Source: Psychrobacter proteolyticus
GTDB taxonomy: Bacteria; Pseudomonadota; Gammaproteobacteria; Pseudomonadales; Moraxellaceae
Assembly (NCBI RefSeq): GCF_003350005.1
Contig: NZ_QLKS01000001.1
Span: 973,946-1,037,945, forward strand
Direction of reading: 5' to 3'
DNA length: 64,000 bases
Part shown: one piece after another, positions 30,001 through 39,782 of the stretch
Layout: every line of letters starts with the position of its first letter
Position numbering within the stretch: the first letter of the stretch is position 1
Notes under the pieces: generated by a model
What the model saw: the letters and a program-made list of their open reading frames with translations, nothing else
What the model was told of the DNA's origin: nothing
Database searches by the model: none
Program-made: the position numbers and the translations under genes

Positions 30001-30645
30001 ATGAATACTTCTCTCCCAACAATACTAGACTTAAGAAAATCTGAACTGCTTTATCGTACGGCTCCTGCTATTTTCTTCAGTCTGTTGCTACTTACTGCTT
30101 GTCAAAAAGATCCAGAACCTGAAGCAACTGATACAACTACAGCTGAGACCTCAACGCAAACCACGCCAGTAACGACCAATATCAACGTTGATGAATCTGA
30201 AAATAGCAATGCAGATGATGCTCAAAATGTAGCGCAGACCGATACTGATTCAGAACTTGATATGAGCTTAACAGAGTTAAATAAAGATCTTAGTGATACT
30301 ACGCTCACTGCAAATGATAGCACTGAAAAACCTAGTCCAGAGCAAGCTATTAAAGGCGCACAAATCACTGATGTCCGTTATAAAAGTGCAGCAGGTGAGA
30401 GTTTGTCCGTGGTCTTTGAGACGTCGGCAGTTGGTATGCTTAACGCTATCATTACTCGTCCTAACCAGCCAAAAATGACATTAAGTGCACCCGAAGGCCA
30501 AGGCAATAATCCTACCTATCAATCAGCTGACGGCAGTATCCAACTCGTCAGTCATGCTGGTGGCGGCACTATCGACCTTATCCGAAATAATAAAGTGACT
30601 AGCTTTGATGCCGTCAGTGCTGAAGCAGAAGTCATCACTGAATAA
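30001..30645 (+). CDS. Putative lipoprotein with MliC-like C-terminal domain
   Basis: A 214-residue protein with a lipobox LLTAC (Cys 34) after a hydrophobic stretch. A long acidic Thr/Asp/Glu/Asn-rich linker (about 37-115) leads to a compact C-terminal domain (about 118-205). That domain, with VRYKSAAGESLSVVF and NPTYQSADGSIQLVSHAGGGTIDLIRNNK, resembles the small beta-barrel of MliC lysozyme inhibitors, but it lacks the Cys pair of that family. A role as a lysozyme inhibitor is therefore only a guess. The gene ends in a strong terminator. Confidence 0.7.
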   Translation: MNTSLPTILDLRKSELLYRTAPAIFFSLLLLTACQKDPEPEATDTTTAETSTQTTPVTTNINVDESENSNADDAQNVAQTDTDSELDMSLTELNKDLSDTTLTANDSTEKPSPEQAIKGAQITDVRYKSAAGESLSVVFETSAVGMLNAIITRPNQPKMTLSAPEGQGNNPTYQSADGSIQLVSHAGGGTIDLIRNNKVTSFDAVSAEAEVITE

Positions 30646-30687
30646 AGTCTGAGGTCGCCTTTGTTTCAATACGCGATTTAAAATCAT

Positions 30688-30726
30688 AAAAAAGGCGGCA
30701 AACGTTATTATCATTGCCGCCTTTTT
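30688..30726. terminator. Bidirectional terminator between lipoprotein and DUF4112 genes
   Basis: A6-GGCGGCAA and TTGCCGCC-TTTTT form a stem around an AT-rich loop. It lies between convergent genes and has A and T runs on its two sides, so it can serve both. Confidence 0.85.
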
Positions 30727-30795
30727 CGTTTCTGTGTATTATTCTCTACTGACTTGTCTCTACTAAGCTGTCTAATGGGTTATGAGTGATTGTAT

Positions 30796-31473
30796 TTAAC
30801 CAAACCCAGTCGATTGCCCAAACATACCGACCAACCAGCTTATCAATGCCCACAGCCCCCAACCGACAAACACAATGACTAGCAGGCCAAGAAAATCAGG
30901 GATATGCAAATACAGCCAAGCAACGATTGGATTGCGCCAAAAAAACCCGAAGCGGCTTTGCTGTTGTTTGTCTTCTAGTGACTGGTGCAAAAACGGTCGA
31001 TCCATATGCATGGTTTCGGTAATACCATATTCATGGTGTAGATGCTCGTGCACGATACCCAGTGTCTTACGGCTAGGACGAATGAAAATATCTAATAGCG
31101 TACCAATGCCAGGTACGATACCAACGACCATATCAATAAGTGCCAATCTAACCGCTGGCGTCATTTTATGAGCGGGCACACCCAACTGACGTCCTAATAT
31201 AAATGCATAACTGGTTAATGCCAATCCTGCCAAATCTCCTGCTAGTGGGATGGTCGAAAGCGCCGCATCCGCACCCATTCCTTGCTTGGTAAAAGGCACT
31301 CGTACTAGTGAATCCATGGTGTTAGCAAATTTTGCCAGTTTACGCTCAGTTGCGATAACTTGCTCGCGAGTCAGCCCATGTTCGGCAAGTTTTGCTTGAT
31401 AGTCCGTAACTGACGCATTCGTATCAGGCGGTTTCTTTGATTTGAATTTCGGAAATTTATCGAACTTATCCAT
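30796..31473 (-). CDS. DUF4112 family membrane protein
   Basis: A 225-residue protein of the DUF4112 family. A polar N-terminus is followed by [32 protein letters not shown] and [23 protein letters not shown], then a C-terminal membrane helix (about 190-215). Function is unknown. The start overlaps the ubiA stop by eight bases, so the two are co-transcribed. The central hydrophobic region gives one or two more membrane segments. Confidence 0.87.
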   Translation of the reverse strand: MDKFDKFPKFKSKKPPDTNASVTDYQAKLAEHGLTREQVIATERKLAKFANTMDSLVRVPFTKQGMGADAALSTIPLAGDLAGLALTSYAFILGRQLGVPAHKMTPAVRLALIDMVVGIVPGIGTLLDIFIRPSRKTLGIVHEHLHHEYGITETMHMDRPFLHQSLEDKQQQSRFGFFWRNPIVAWLYLHIPDFLGLLVIVFVGWGLWALISWLVGMFGQSTGFG

Positions 31474-32383
31474 TTAGCGTCGTCCATATGCAAGTAACTG
31501 CGATGAGCGCAAAGACATAGCGCCCTACCCAGATATTGGCCAAGAACGCCTGAAAGCAAGCCAAAGGGTTACGACTGGCACAAGCGCTGTTTTGTTTGGT
31601 AAACATCATCGCAACTAGCGCCAATCCGAATACGGGTGTCACGCCTAGCGTTGTTGGGGCAAAGTAATGCCACATAGCTGCGCCCATCATGAGCAAAAAT
31701 AGCATTTGTAGGATTGAGATAATAATCACATCATAGCGGCCAAATAATATCGCTGTTGATTTGACGCCAATCTTGAGATCATCCTCACGGTCGGCCATCG
31801 CGTACTGCGTATCATAGGCCACCGTCCAGCACATATAAGCAAAGAATAGCAGCCAGCACCAAATATCGGGAGCGCCCTGCACCGCCACATAAGACATCGG
31901 TATCGCCCATCCAAAAGCAGCTGCTAAAAATACTTGCGGCAGATGGGTATAGCGTTTCATAAATGGATAAACAAACGCCAATACAACGGCACCAAGCGAC
32001 CAGTAAAATACAGCTATAGGCAGGAAAAATAGCAGACTGGCACTTAACAGCACCAGTACTAAGAATGCAGCGACGGCTTCTTTGCCAGATAAGCGTCCAT
32101 CTGCTAACGGGCGGCCTTTAGTACGAGTCACATGACCATCTACTTTGCGATCCGCAAAGTCATTGATCGCACAACCAGCCGCTCGCATAAATATTGCACC
32201 AAGGGCAAATATCGCAAATACTTTGATACTTGGCAACGCTGCTGTCATTCCTTGCTGCTGCGCTTGACCCATTGCAGCGAGTAGTACGCCCCATAATGTT
32301 GGCCATAAGAGCAGCTCAATGCCGACTGGCTTATCAAAACGGGTTAGTTGGATGTATGCTTGTAGCTTGTCTTTAAATGTCAT
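31466..32383 (-). CDS. ubiA: 4-Hydroxybenzoate polyprenyltransferase
   Basis: This integral membrane enzyme attaches the polyprenyl tail to 4-hydroxybenzoate in ubiquinone synthesis. The 305-residue protein has eight or nine helices and both Asp-rich diphosphate-binding motifs: [20 protein letters not shown] (about 73-92) and [13 protein letters not shown]. The length is close to E. coli UbiA (290). No ubiC is present beside it. It overlaps the DUF4112 gene downstream. Confidence 0.97.
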   Translation of the reverse strand: MTFKDKLQAYIQLTRFDKPVGIELLLWPTLWGVLLAAMGQAQQQGMTAALPSIKVFAIFALGAIFMRAAGCAINDFADRKVDGHVTRTKGRPLADGRLSGKEAVAAFLVLVLLSASLLFFLPIAVFYWSLGAVVLAFVYPFMKRYTHLPQVFLAAAFGWAIPMSYVAVQGAPDIWCWLLFFAYMCWTVAYDTQYAMADREDDLKIGVKSTAILFGRYDVIIISILQMLFLLMMGAAMWHYFAPTTLGVTPVFGLALVAMMFTKQNSACASRNPLACFQAFLANIWVGRYVFALIAVTCIWTTLNG

Positions 32384-32512
32384 GGCTTTTTATTATCATT
32401 GTTGAATACTTTTTATGCGCGCTTATATATTTAACTCAGAGCAACTAAATTAATTTTTGAGTGGGTTGGTTGCTTAGTTTTAATGGACTAATTACTAAGT
32501 TTAATGGTCTGG

Positions 32513-32755
32513 TTACTGAATTTGTTGCCACAATTTATTCGCTTCGATCAGTGATAGCTCAGGATATTGCTTGCGCAAAGCTTTTAGTGCTGGGACTTTG
32601 TCTTTTTGTTTAGCTTGCTGACGTAAAAATGCCAGTTGCTCTTGTGGATTGCTCAGCTCTTTTAACCGTGCCTCAAGCCGAAGAATGCGAGTACGCAGCA
32701 TGATATTAATCAACAATAGAATTGCACCCATAACCCAAATGATTAACGCTGACAT
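32513..32755 (-). CDS. Small membrane-anchored protein, unknown
   Basis: An 80-residue protein with one N-terminal membrane helix (about 3-20), a short coiled-coil stretch (LRLEARLKELSNPQEQLAFLRQ) and a polar C-terminus (ALRKQYPELSLIEANKLWQQIQ). The C-terminal segment resembles the ribosomal L7/L12 C-terminal-like helix pattern of some small YhfG-type proteins, but I cannot assign a family. A strong ribosome site (AGGAGCAAGGA) precedes the ATG. Confidence 0.75.
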   Translation of the reverse strand: MSALIIWVMGAILLLINIMLRTRILRLEARLKELSNPQEQLAFLRQQAKQKDKVPALKALRKQYPELSLIEANKLWQQIQ

Positions 32756-32846
32756 TCCTTGCTCCTAAATCCATTAACTTTGAACATATAAGCTGATAAC
32801 TTGCGTACATTTATACTCGTACATTCGTTATCGCAAACAGCAGCTG

Positions 32847-33755
32847 TCAGACAAAATACCCATCAAAGCGTACGGCTTCATTATGCCAGCTTTCACTCGC
32901 AGGCTCACCAGCAAGCAGCGGTGCATACTGTGGACGCTTTACGACCACGCGACCTTGACCTTGCGTACTTTGTTTGACAACGGTCTGTGCACTACTTAGC
33001 AGCTGTCGCTCTTCATCTAACGTTGGTGGACGAGCCAGTTGATGCAGTGCTTGCATATGCTTACCGACTTTTGCCCCTTTACCTGTCTTACTATCTTGAT
33101 AGCTATCCTCTGGGAACATCGGATCCAAATAGACGACATCGATTGCCGTAGCATTATCCATTACATTGCTTGCTTCTAGATTCGCAAAATAACTGAGCGC
33201 ATCAGCATTAATAATCTGTAGACGGCTCATGAGCTTTTGCCAATTGGGTAGCGCACTCATACGCTGCTGCTCTACAAGTAACAGCAATGCCATCAAAGGC
33301 TGCTGCTCAAGCATAGTGACTTGGGCACCAGTACTTGCCAATATTAAACTATCATGCCCAAAGCCAGCGGTTGCATCAATAACATGACTATCTAATGTGA
33401 TTTTGGCCGCTTGTAATAGCAGCTCAGACTTACGGCCAGCACTCACTACACGGCGCTGCAACTTGTCCCACTCAGGTGCCACACTAAGCCCATCACTTAG
33501 CCATGATAGCTTATCTTTATCATCTAATAATAGAATGGGCTGAGTAGATGCTTGGCTCAATTGCTGACGGCGCTTTTGAGTTAATTTCTCTGTAGCGACT
33601 TTAATATCTAAAATGATTGGTAATGTATGCTCAGCTATCAATGCCTGTAGACTCTCAACCTGTGCTTGCTGGCTGTCATTGACGTAGAGTAACTGACAAT
33701 GTACAACAGCACCTGTCTCGTCATACATTTGGGGCACATCGGTCATAACCATCAT
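32847..33755 (-). CDS. rsmJ: 16S rRNA (guanine-1516-N2)-methyltransferase
   Basis: RsmJ methylates G1516 of 16S rRNA with S-adenosylmethionine. The AdoMet-binding DATAGFGHDSLILASTGAQV (about 126-145) and the catalytic-site segment VVYLDPMFPED are diagnostic. The 302-residue form is longer than E. coli RsmJ (250) because of N-terminal residues. Four methionines lie in the first four codons (MMVM); the ATG at 33746 has the best-spaced AGGA. It is a single gene upstream of the small membrane protein gene. Confidence 0.94.
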   Translation of the reverse strand: MMVMTDVPQMYDETGAVVHCQLLYVNDSQQAQVESLQALIAEHTLPIILDIKVATEKLTQKRRQQLSQASTQPILLLDDKDKLSWLSDGLSVAPEWDKLQRRVVSAGRKSELLLQAAKITLDSHVIDATAGFGHDSLILASTGAQVTMLEQQPLMALLLLVEQQRMSALPNWQKLMSRLQIINADALSYFANLEASNVMDNATAIDVVYLDPMFPEDSYQDSKTGKGAKVGKHMQALHQLARPPTLDEERQLLSSAQTVVKQSTQGQGRVVVKRPQYAPLLAGEPASESWHNEAVRFDGYFV

Positions 33756-33828
33756 CCTATTTGCTGCTTATTTTCACTATAAATTACTGGCTTGTTAAAT
33801 CATTAGCATTATAAACTACAGTCTAAAT

Positions 33829-34671
33829 CTAGCCAGCCATTTGATAACCAAAGCCCCAAGCGGCGACCAACACGATAACACCCGTGATAATGCGCAACCA
33901 AGCAAAAATAGTAAAGTCGCGACGACTTACCCATGCCACAAGTAAGCGGATACAAAGTAGCGCCACCACAAATGATACGATGGTTCCAATACCTAGCACC
34001 AGCCAGTCTTCACTGTTGGTCAGTACGTCACCATGTTTGACTAAATCCAACAGTGCTGCCCCTACAATAACCGGAATACCCAAAAAGAAAGAAAACTCAG
34101 CAGAAGCCTTACGTGAGACACCTAACCACAGCGCACCAATAATCGTGGCACCTGAGCGTGATGTCCCTGGTATTAGAGCTAAACATTGGAATAGCCCAAT
34201 CATTAACGCAGTTTTTATACTGACATCTTCCGCTTCTTTTGCAATGACCGTTTTAGGACGCTTTTCCACGTAAAATATCAGTAGACCGCCGATGATGAGC
34301 ATAATGGCAACGACAATAGGATTAAACAAATAAGCTTTGATTTCATCGGCAAAGGTAAAGCCAACAATCATCACAGGGATAGTAGAGACAATCAGACTCA
34401 GTCCCAGCTGTCTAGGATTGGTCATGCCCTCTGCTTTGCCAGTCAGCAAGCCCATCAGCGCTTGCCACAACCTACCCCAATAGTCATAAATCACTGCCAA
34501 AATAGCACCAAGCTGCACAACAACAACAAATAAATCAACTTTTTCTTTAGTCCAGAAACCCATCACATCTGCTGATAAGATCAAATATCCCGTACTAGAG
34601 ATGGGTAAAAATTCAGTGATACCTTCAACGATACCCATGATGACAGCTTGAACAAATAAAACTATATCCAC
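33829..34671 (-). CDS. uppP: Undecaprenyl-diphosphate phosphatase
   Basis: This integral membrane enzyme recycles the lipid carrier for peptidoglycan synthesis and gives bacitracin tolerance. The 280-residue protein has the two active-site signatures VEGITEFLPISSTGYLIL (about 15-32) and PGTSRSGATI (about 168-177), plus about eight helices. The GTG start is preceded by AGGAAA at good spacing. The length and motifs are typical of the BacA family. Confidence 0.97.
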   Translation of the reverse strand: MDIVLFVQAVIMGIVEGITEFLPISSTGYLILSADVMGFWTKEKVDLFVVVVQLGAILAVIYDYWGRLWQALMGLLTGKAEGMTNPRQLGLSLIVSTIPVMIVGFTFADEIKAYLFNPIVVAIMLIIGGLLIFYVEKRPKTVIAKEAEDVSIKTALMIGLFQCLALIPGTSRSGATIIGALWLGVSRKASAEFSFFLGIPVIVGAALLDLVKHGDVLTNSEDWLVLGIGTIVSFVVALLCIRLLVAWVSRRDFTIFAWLRIITGVIVLVAAWGFGYQMAG

Positions 34672-34680
34672 AGTGACTTT

Positions 34681-34723
34681 CCTAGAAACAGACTGGCCTA
34701 AAAAAACTGGCCTAGAAACAGAC
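34681..34723. repeat. Short direct repeat, 30-bp period
   Basis: CCTAGAAACAGAC occurs at 34681-34693 and 34711-34723, with ACTGGCCTA also doubled between them. It lies just upstream of uppP. It may be a local slippage duplication. Confidence 0.7.
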
Positions 34724-34829
34724 CGATTGGCTGTCCTATATTAACGTTGATTTTATATTGGTATGCGCTTGCTAAACACTAGAAAGCTGGCTGCTATCAA
34801 TTGACGCTGCAAAAAGCATATTTATAAAG

Positions 34830-35531
34830 CTATGCTTTGCCTTGCTCTTTAAGTGTTTTCCAAGCTTGATTACGTAGATATTTTGGTAATGCCTGTGACG
34901 CTTCTGTACCACCATCGTTTGCAAACTGAGCAATACCAAGCTGTCCGATGACAACCGCATCTGGCCAAACATCTTCATGACAGTCTTGCTGATCATGTCG
35001 TGCCAATAGCGGCGCGCCATTACCAACGATAGGCAGGTTGAGCTCTGTTTGGCTATCATAATCTAATAGCTGCTCAGTGCTATCGCTACCAGCAGCCAAG
35101 ACTGGCTGCATAATGCTTTGACCTAATTGGTCGTCAGTTACCAACTCATACTGTCCGAAATAGACTTGCTGCATACGAGCATCAAGGGCGCTGTATAGAT
35201 GTGTCAGCCCATACTTCTGATACGCGCATTGTGCGATTGCTTGCAGGCTTGAGACGCCAACACAAGGCAAATCATGCGCTACAGACAGAGCCTGTACCAC
35301 TGCAGTATTGATGCGAATACCACTAAACGCACCTGGCCCTCGATTGAATATCAAAGCCTGTATATCAGCAAGACGTAACTGCGCCTCGGATAATGCAGCA
35401 TCAATCATCGGTAAAATCTGTTGAGTCTGCTGACGCTTACCTGTTTCGGTATGGCTCGACAATACCTGTCCGCTCGAATCTAAAATCGCGATCGAACACT
35501 GGTCGAACACGGTATCCATTGCTAAAAACAT
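34830..35531 (-). CDS. tsaB: tRNA threonylcarbamoyladenosine biosynthesis protein TsaB
   Basis: TsaB is the non-catalytic ASKHA-fold partner of TsaD in making t6A37 on tRNAs that read ANN codons. The 233-codon protein opens MFLAMDTVFDQCSIAI and has the family segment IFNRGPGAFSGIRINTAVVQALS. Another GTG lies one codon upstream; the ATG has GAGG at good spacing. The length matches E. coli TsaB (231). It is a single gene here, with a strong terminator of the neighbouring ffh gene about 200 bases away. Confidence 0.95.
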   Translation of the reverse strand: MFLAMDTVFDQCSIAILDSSGQVLSSHTETGKRQQTQQILPMIDAALSEAQLRLADIQALIFNRGPGAFSGIRINTAVVQALSVAHDLPCVGVSSLQAIAQCAYQKYGLTHLYSALDARMQQVYFGQYELVTDDQLGQSIMQPVLAAGSDSTEQLLDYDSQTELNLPIVGNGAPLLARHDQQDCHEDVWPDAVVIGQLGIAQFANDGGTEASQALPKYLRNQAWKTLKEQGKA

Positions 35532-35735
35532 CACAACCTCGGCTTTTACTTTTGGCGTTCTAAATGGGTTTGTCAGATTTTACTAATTTTTTATAACGAT
35601 CTATCGTTCATGCACTATCAGAATACTGACAGAATGGAGCAGCGCCTATCATAGCATTTAGGGTACACGAATTTTATTAATTTCTATATTTTTCACACTT
35701 TATCCATCAGTGTTTATCTACAACTGCTAACGATA

Positions 35736-35769
35736 AAAAGCCCCAAAGCTTCATTGGCTTCGGGGCTTT
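35736..35769 (-). terminator. Terminator of ffh
   Basis: AAAGCCCC-AAAGC and GGCTT-CGGGGCTTT form a strong stem, with an A/T tract at the outer edge. It follows the ffh stop codon by about 35 bases on the minus strand. Confidence 0.85.
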
Positions 35770-35801
35770 GATCAAACTTCTCAAAAATAACTAGTCGTTA
35801 T

Positions 35802-37355
35802 CTAAAAGCGGGTTTTGAACTTCTTTGGTGCTTGGTTTTGCATTTCTTGCATTTGCTTTTGCATCTCTTCGGTGCTCGGCATGTTATTCGGATCCAGTCC
35901 CATCTGCTTAGCCATTTGTTCTGGATTCACGTCTTTAGCGCCGCCTTGCTGACCGCCACCGCCACCGCCAAATAATGGACCACCACCGCCTGCTCCGCCG
36001 CCGCCGCCCATCAACCCTTGCATAGATTTCATCATTTTACTGATGCCTTCAGGCTTTGAGATCATTTTCATCATTTTTGCCATCTGCTTGTGTTGCTTGA
36101 GCAGACGGTTAACATCTTGAATCTCACGGCCTGAACCTGCAGCGATACGGCGCTTACGACTTGGATTAATCTTGTCAGGGTTTTTACGCTCAAACGGCGT
36201 CATTGAATTGATCAATGCTTCCATTTCACGTACTTTTTCTTCTGGTTTGGCGTCTTCGACGGCTTTTTGCATATCTGATCCGCCCATACCAGGCATTTTG
36301 TCTAAAAAGCCTGCCATACCGCCCATGCTCTTCATCTGCTGGAACTGAGTCAATAGATCCTCAAGGTCGAAGTCACCGCCCTTTTGCATCTTTTTCGCCA
36401 TTTTTTCGGCTTTATCACGGTCAATTTTCTGCTCAACTTCTTCGACTAGACTCAGTACGTCACCCATACCAAGGATACGCTGCGCGATACGCTCAGGGTG
36501 GAACAGCTCTAGCTCGTCTAGTTTTTCACCGCGGCCCAAGAACTTAATTGGCTTACCGGTGATAGCGCGTACAGAAAGCGCCGCACCGCCGCGAGCATCA
36601 CCATCAGTCTTGGTTAAGATAACACCCGTCAATGGCAACGCATCATTAAAGGCTTTTGCGGTATTGGCGGCATCTTGACCCGTCATTGCATCGACGACGA
36701 ATAGCGTCTCAGATGGGTTAACCGCAGCAGTTAGCGCCTTAATCTCATCCATCATGGTGTCGTCGATATGTAGACGACCAGCGGTATCAATGATCAGAAT
36801 ATCTTGATATTGGATTTTGGCTTCTTCAATCGCACGCTTTGCGATATCGATTGGATTCTCATCTGTGCTTGAGTTCACAAACTTAGCATTCACCTGACCG
36901 GCTACTTGCTCAAGCTGTTTGATAGCTGCTGGACGATAAACGTCGGCAGAGACTAGCATGACTTTTTTCTTTTGACGCTCTTGTAAATATTTGGCCAACT
37001 TACCTGCTGTAGTCGTTTTACCCGCACCTTGCAAACCTGCTAGCAAATAGACAACGGGTGGTTTACCTGTCATCTCTAGCTGCTGATTGGCGCTGCCCAT
37101 CATTTCGGTCAGCTCGTCGTGTACGATTTTGACAAACGCTTGACCTGGCGCTAACTCTTTTAGCACCTCAGCACCAAGCGCTTGTTCTTTTACGCGTTTT
37201 ACAAAATCACGAGTGACAGGTAGTGCTACATCGGCTTCTAACAACGCCATACGCACTTCACGTAACGTGTCTTTGATATTGTCTTCGGTCAACTGTCCGG
37301 TACCGACGATGTTACGTAGGCTCGACGATAAGCGTTCTGTTAAGGTATCAAACAT
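35802..37355 (-). CDS. ffh: Signal recognition particle protein Ffh (SRP54)
   Basis: Ffh binds 4.5S RNA and hydrophobic signal sequences and delivers ribosomes to FtsY. The N domain (about 1-85) is followed by the G domain (about 90-295) with GLQGAGKTT, DTAGRLHID and TKTDGDARGG. The M domain (about 325-435) is Met-rich and has the RNA-binding GSGREIQDVNRLLKQHKQM. At 517 residues it is longer than E. coli Ffh (453), because of a Gly-rich tail (about 450-475, runs of G with PLF and QQGG). It diverges from ypjD, a common neighbour. Confidence 0.98.
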   Translation of the reverse strand: MFDTLTERLSSSLRNIVGTGQLTEDNIKDTLREVRMALLEADVALPVTRDFVKRVKEQALGAEVLKELAPGQAFVKIVHDELTEMMGSANQQLEMTGKPPVVYLLAGLQGAGKTTTAGKLAKYLQERQKKKVMLVSADVYRPAAIKQLEQVAGQVNAKFVNSSTDENPIDIAKRAIEEAKIQYQDILIIDTAGRLHIDDTMMDEIKALTAAVNPSETLFVVDAMTGQDAANTAKAFNDALPLTGVILTKTDGDARGGAALSVRAITGKPIKFLGRGEKLDELELFHPERIAQRILGMGDVLSLVEEVEQKIDRDKAEKMAKKMQKGGDFDLEDLLTQFQQMKSMGGMAGFLDKMPGMGGSDMQKAVEDAKPEEKVREMEALINSMTPFERKNPDKINPSRKRRIAAGSGREIQDVNRLLKQHKQMAKMMKMISKPEGISKMMKSMQGLMGGGGGAGGGGPLFGGGGGGQQGGAKDVNPEQMAKQMGLDPNNMPSTEEMQKQMQEMQNQAPKKFKTRF

Positions 37356-37780
37356 AAATAACTCTCAATTAAAATGGTTTTCAATTAAATAATACGCAAT
37401 TAAAATAACTCTAAATCAAACCATTAAAATGGTTCGTAAATAATATTAGGATACGCTATAAGATATTAGGATATTGCATGACAAGGGACATGATAAAAGA
37501 ATTATATTATCAATACTATAGCATTAACATGGCTCAAAACTTATAGTCGTTTCGCAAAGGACACAGCGCTTATAATTGTAGTTAACTTTTTACAGATGAC
37601 ATATTTTATGTTTTGCGCTATGCAGCACTACCGATCATTTATAAGTTATAAGCAAGATGGTGCTCAATTGGCACCCATTTTATGATAAATTGGACGATTA
37701 TTCTAATCATTCTGATAATACCACTTTAGCGACACATTGAGCGGCAGTTTATGCTCAGTATAAGATGAGGCTTTTTATCT
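37356..37780. other. Divergent intergenic region ffh / ypjD
   Basis: 425 bases with no gene. It must carry the promoters of ffh and of the ypjD-like gene. Nearest ffh it contains three copies of short AATTAAAA(T) runs (37367-37425). I see no RNA gene, repeat or recognisable operator. Confidence 0.5.
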
Positions 37781-38572
37781 GTGCACCTTGCATTCTTACT
37801 TGCTAGCATGGCTTATATCTTAGTCAGCATCCATATTGGTTGGGCGCTGGTTCAGGACAAACCTATCCACAAAAGCCTCAGTTTGGGCTTGTTGCTCATC
37901 GGTATGGCGGCACATGCGGCACTGCTATATCCATATGTTGTGACGCTGTATGGTTTGAATTTCAACTTATTCAATATAATCAGTCTGACCAGTTTATTTT
38001 TCTTATTCTTTTATCTGTTGTTCTGTTTATACCGCCCTATTCTTAGTCTTGGTATTTTGGCTGCACCCACTGCGCTAATAGGTATGACGGTCGGTTATGT
38101 CGGCCGCGCCCCTTATCAACCACTAACGGATGTCAGTATCGGGCTTGAAATCCATATCATATTATCATTGGCTGCCTATTGTGTGCTGTTGATGGCTGCG
38201 GTACAAGCGCTATTTCTACGTCTACAAATACGTGAGCTCAAGCATCATACCATTCATCGCTTTTGGGTCAATAAACTACCCTCCTTGCAAAGTATGGAGA
38301 GTTTATTATTCGATATGCTGTTAGTAGGCTTTGTATTGCTCAGTATCGCACTGGGGATTGGATTTATATATGTGCAAGATTTGATGGCACAACATATTGT
38401 GCATAAGACTGTTTTTAGTCTACTGTCGTGGTTATTATTTGGTGTACTACTATTCGGTAACTGGCGTGCAGGCTGGCGAGGCAAACGTGCGGCCAACATC
38501 ACTATTTATGCCTTTATCCTATTAGCGATTGGCTTTGTTGGTAGCAAGTTCGTCTTAGAAATGCTCCTATAA
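37781..38572 (+). CDS. ypjD: YpjD-like CcsA family membrane protein
   Basis: A 263-residue integral membrane protein with about eight helices, of the cytochrome c assembly (CcsA/HemX-like) family. The E. coli homologue YpjD is also next to ffh. The conserved segment IHIILSLAAYCVLLMAAVQALFL holds a candidate haem-interacting His, and HKTVFSLLSWLLFG another. The start is a GTG. Loss of the E. coli homologue is linked to membrane and CorC-related phenotypes, and a cytochrome role is unproven. Confidence 0.88.
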   Translation: MHLAFLLASMAYILVSIHIGWALVQDKPIHKSLSLGLLLIGMAAHAALLYPYVVTLYGLNFNLFNIISLTSLFFLFFYLLFCLYRPILSLGILAAPTALIGMTVGYVGRAPYQPLTDVSIGLEIHIILSLAAYCVLLMAAVQALFLRLQIRELKHHTIHRFWVNKLPSLQSMESLLFDMLLVGFVLLSIALGIGFIYVQDLMAQHIVHKTVFSLLSWLLFGVLLFGNWRAGWRGKRAANITIYAFILLAIGFVGSKFVLEMLL

Positions 38573-38584
38573 AATATCACATCA

Positions 38585-38626
38585 TAAAAAGGCGGTCAGT
38601 AACTGTTGCTACTGACCGCCGTTTTT
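38585..38626. terminator. Terminator between ypjD and purU
   Basis: A5-GGCGGTCAGTAA and TTGCTACTGACCGCC-G-T5 form a long stem between convergent genes, so it probably serves both. Confidence 0.88.
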
Positions 38627-38657
38627 ATATTATTAGCCGACTCACTACTCATTTTTC

Positions 38658-39578
38658 TTAGTTAAATACGACTGTCTTATTGCCCGCCACAATCACACGG
38701 TTTTGCACATGCCAGTTTACGGCACGTGCTAATACGTTGCGTTCGATATCACGGCCGATAGCACGCAGCTCGGTCACTCCTTGGCGATGCGTCACACGGT
38801 GTACGTCCTGCTCGATGATAGGCCCTTGATCAAGCTCAGCTGTGACATAGTGCGCAGTTGCGCCGATAAGCTTAACACCTTTGTCATAAGCTTGACGATA
38901 AGGATCTGCACCCACAAACGCAGGTAAGAATGAATGATGAATATTAATAATCTGCATCGGCCAACGTTTGACAAAATCTGATGACAAAATCTGCATATAG
39001 CGCGCCAATACTAGCAAGTCGTTACCTGCCATTAACTTATGAATCTGCTCTTCTGCCTCTGCCTTATTGTCTTTGGTCACTGGCACATGATGGAAAGTAA
39101 TGCCAAAATTCTGTACTGCTTGCTTTAAATCAGGATGGTTGCTGACCACGCAAGTAATCTCGCAATCGAGCAGTCCACGCTGATGTCGCCATAATAGATC
39201 TAACAATGCATGATCAAACTTAGATACCAAAATACCGACCTTGGTCTTCGTTGCATTATTATGTAGACGCCAATCCATATCGTGACGCTTGGCAACCGTA
39301 TGCGCAAAGCTGGCTTCAAAATTCTCGATAATATCGCTTAATCCTGCCAAGGCAAACTCTAAACGCATGAAATATTGACCGCCTTCATGCGCCGTTGAAT
39401 ACTGATCAAGTGTAATGATATTAGCGCCATAACGATGAATAAATTCAGAGACTGCCTGTACGATACCTGCCTGATCTTTGCATTTGATGAGCAACGTGGC
39501 TGTATCGATAGCACTAGGTGTCTGTTTGCTCTGAGAAGCTATGGTCGATAATGAAACCGTTTTAGTGTTGTCTGACAT
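38658..39578 (-). CDS. purU: Formyltetrahydrofolate deformylase
   Basis: PurU splits 10-formyl-THF into THF and formate, which supplies formate to PurT and balances one-carbon pools. The N-terminal ACT-like domain (about 25-105) is followed by the formyltransferase fold (about 108-300). The active-site segments are ARYMQILSSDFV, NIHHSFLPAFVGADPYRQAY and GATAHYVTAELDQGPII. The length of 306 fits the family (280-290), with an extra N-terminal 20 residues. It is a single gene. Confidence 0.97.
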   Translation of the reverse strand: MSDNTKTVSLSTIASQSKQTPSAIDTATLLIKCKDQAGIVQAVSEFIHRYGANIITLDQYSTAHEGGQYFMRLEFALAGLSDIIENFEASFAHTVAKRHDMDWRLHNNATKTKVGILVSKFDHALLDLLWRHQRGLLDCEITCVVSNHPDLKQAVQNFGITFHHVPVTKDNKAEAEEQIHKLMAGNDLLVLARYMQILSSDFVKRWPMQIINIHHSFLPAFVGADPYRQAYDKGVKLIGATAHYVTAELDQGPIIEQDVHRVTHRQGVTELRAIGRDIERNVLARAVNWHVQNRVIVAGNKTVVFN

Positions 39579-39731
39579 AATTCGCCCAATATAAAAAATG
39601 ATGACTTATCGCTGAAAAATTGCTGACAGCGTAGTAAACCGGTTATTTTAATCTTTTTTGCAATACTTTGCTGAGCGAGTTGATTGTTTTTGGTTATTTA
39701 AGGTGATTTATATGTTTGAGTAGATATAACA

Positions 39732-39762
39732 CAAAAACCCCCAACATAGGGTTGGGGGTTTT
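39732..39762 (-). terminator. Terminator of the Ig-like lipoprotein gene
   Basis: AAAAACCCCCAAC and GTTGGGGGTTTTG form a strong stem just after the stop codon at 39783. On the minus strand the stem is followed by a T5-rich tract. Confidence 0.85.
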
Positions 39763-39782
39763 GCTTTACTACTCTATTGACT

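Noticed and set aside
34772..35059. Minus-strand frame at 34772-35059 overlapping tsaB
   Set aside because: It lies in an alternate frame of tsaB with no recognisable protein features.
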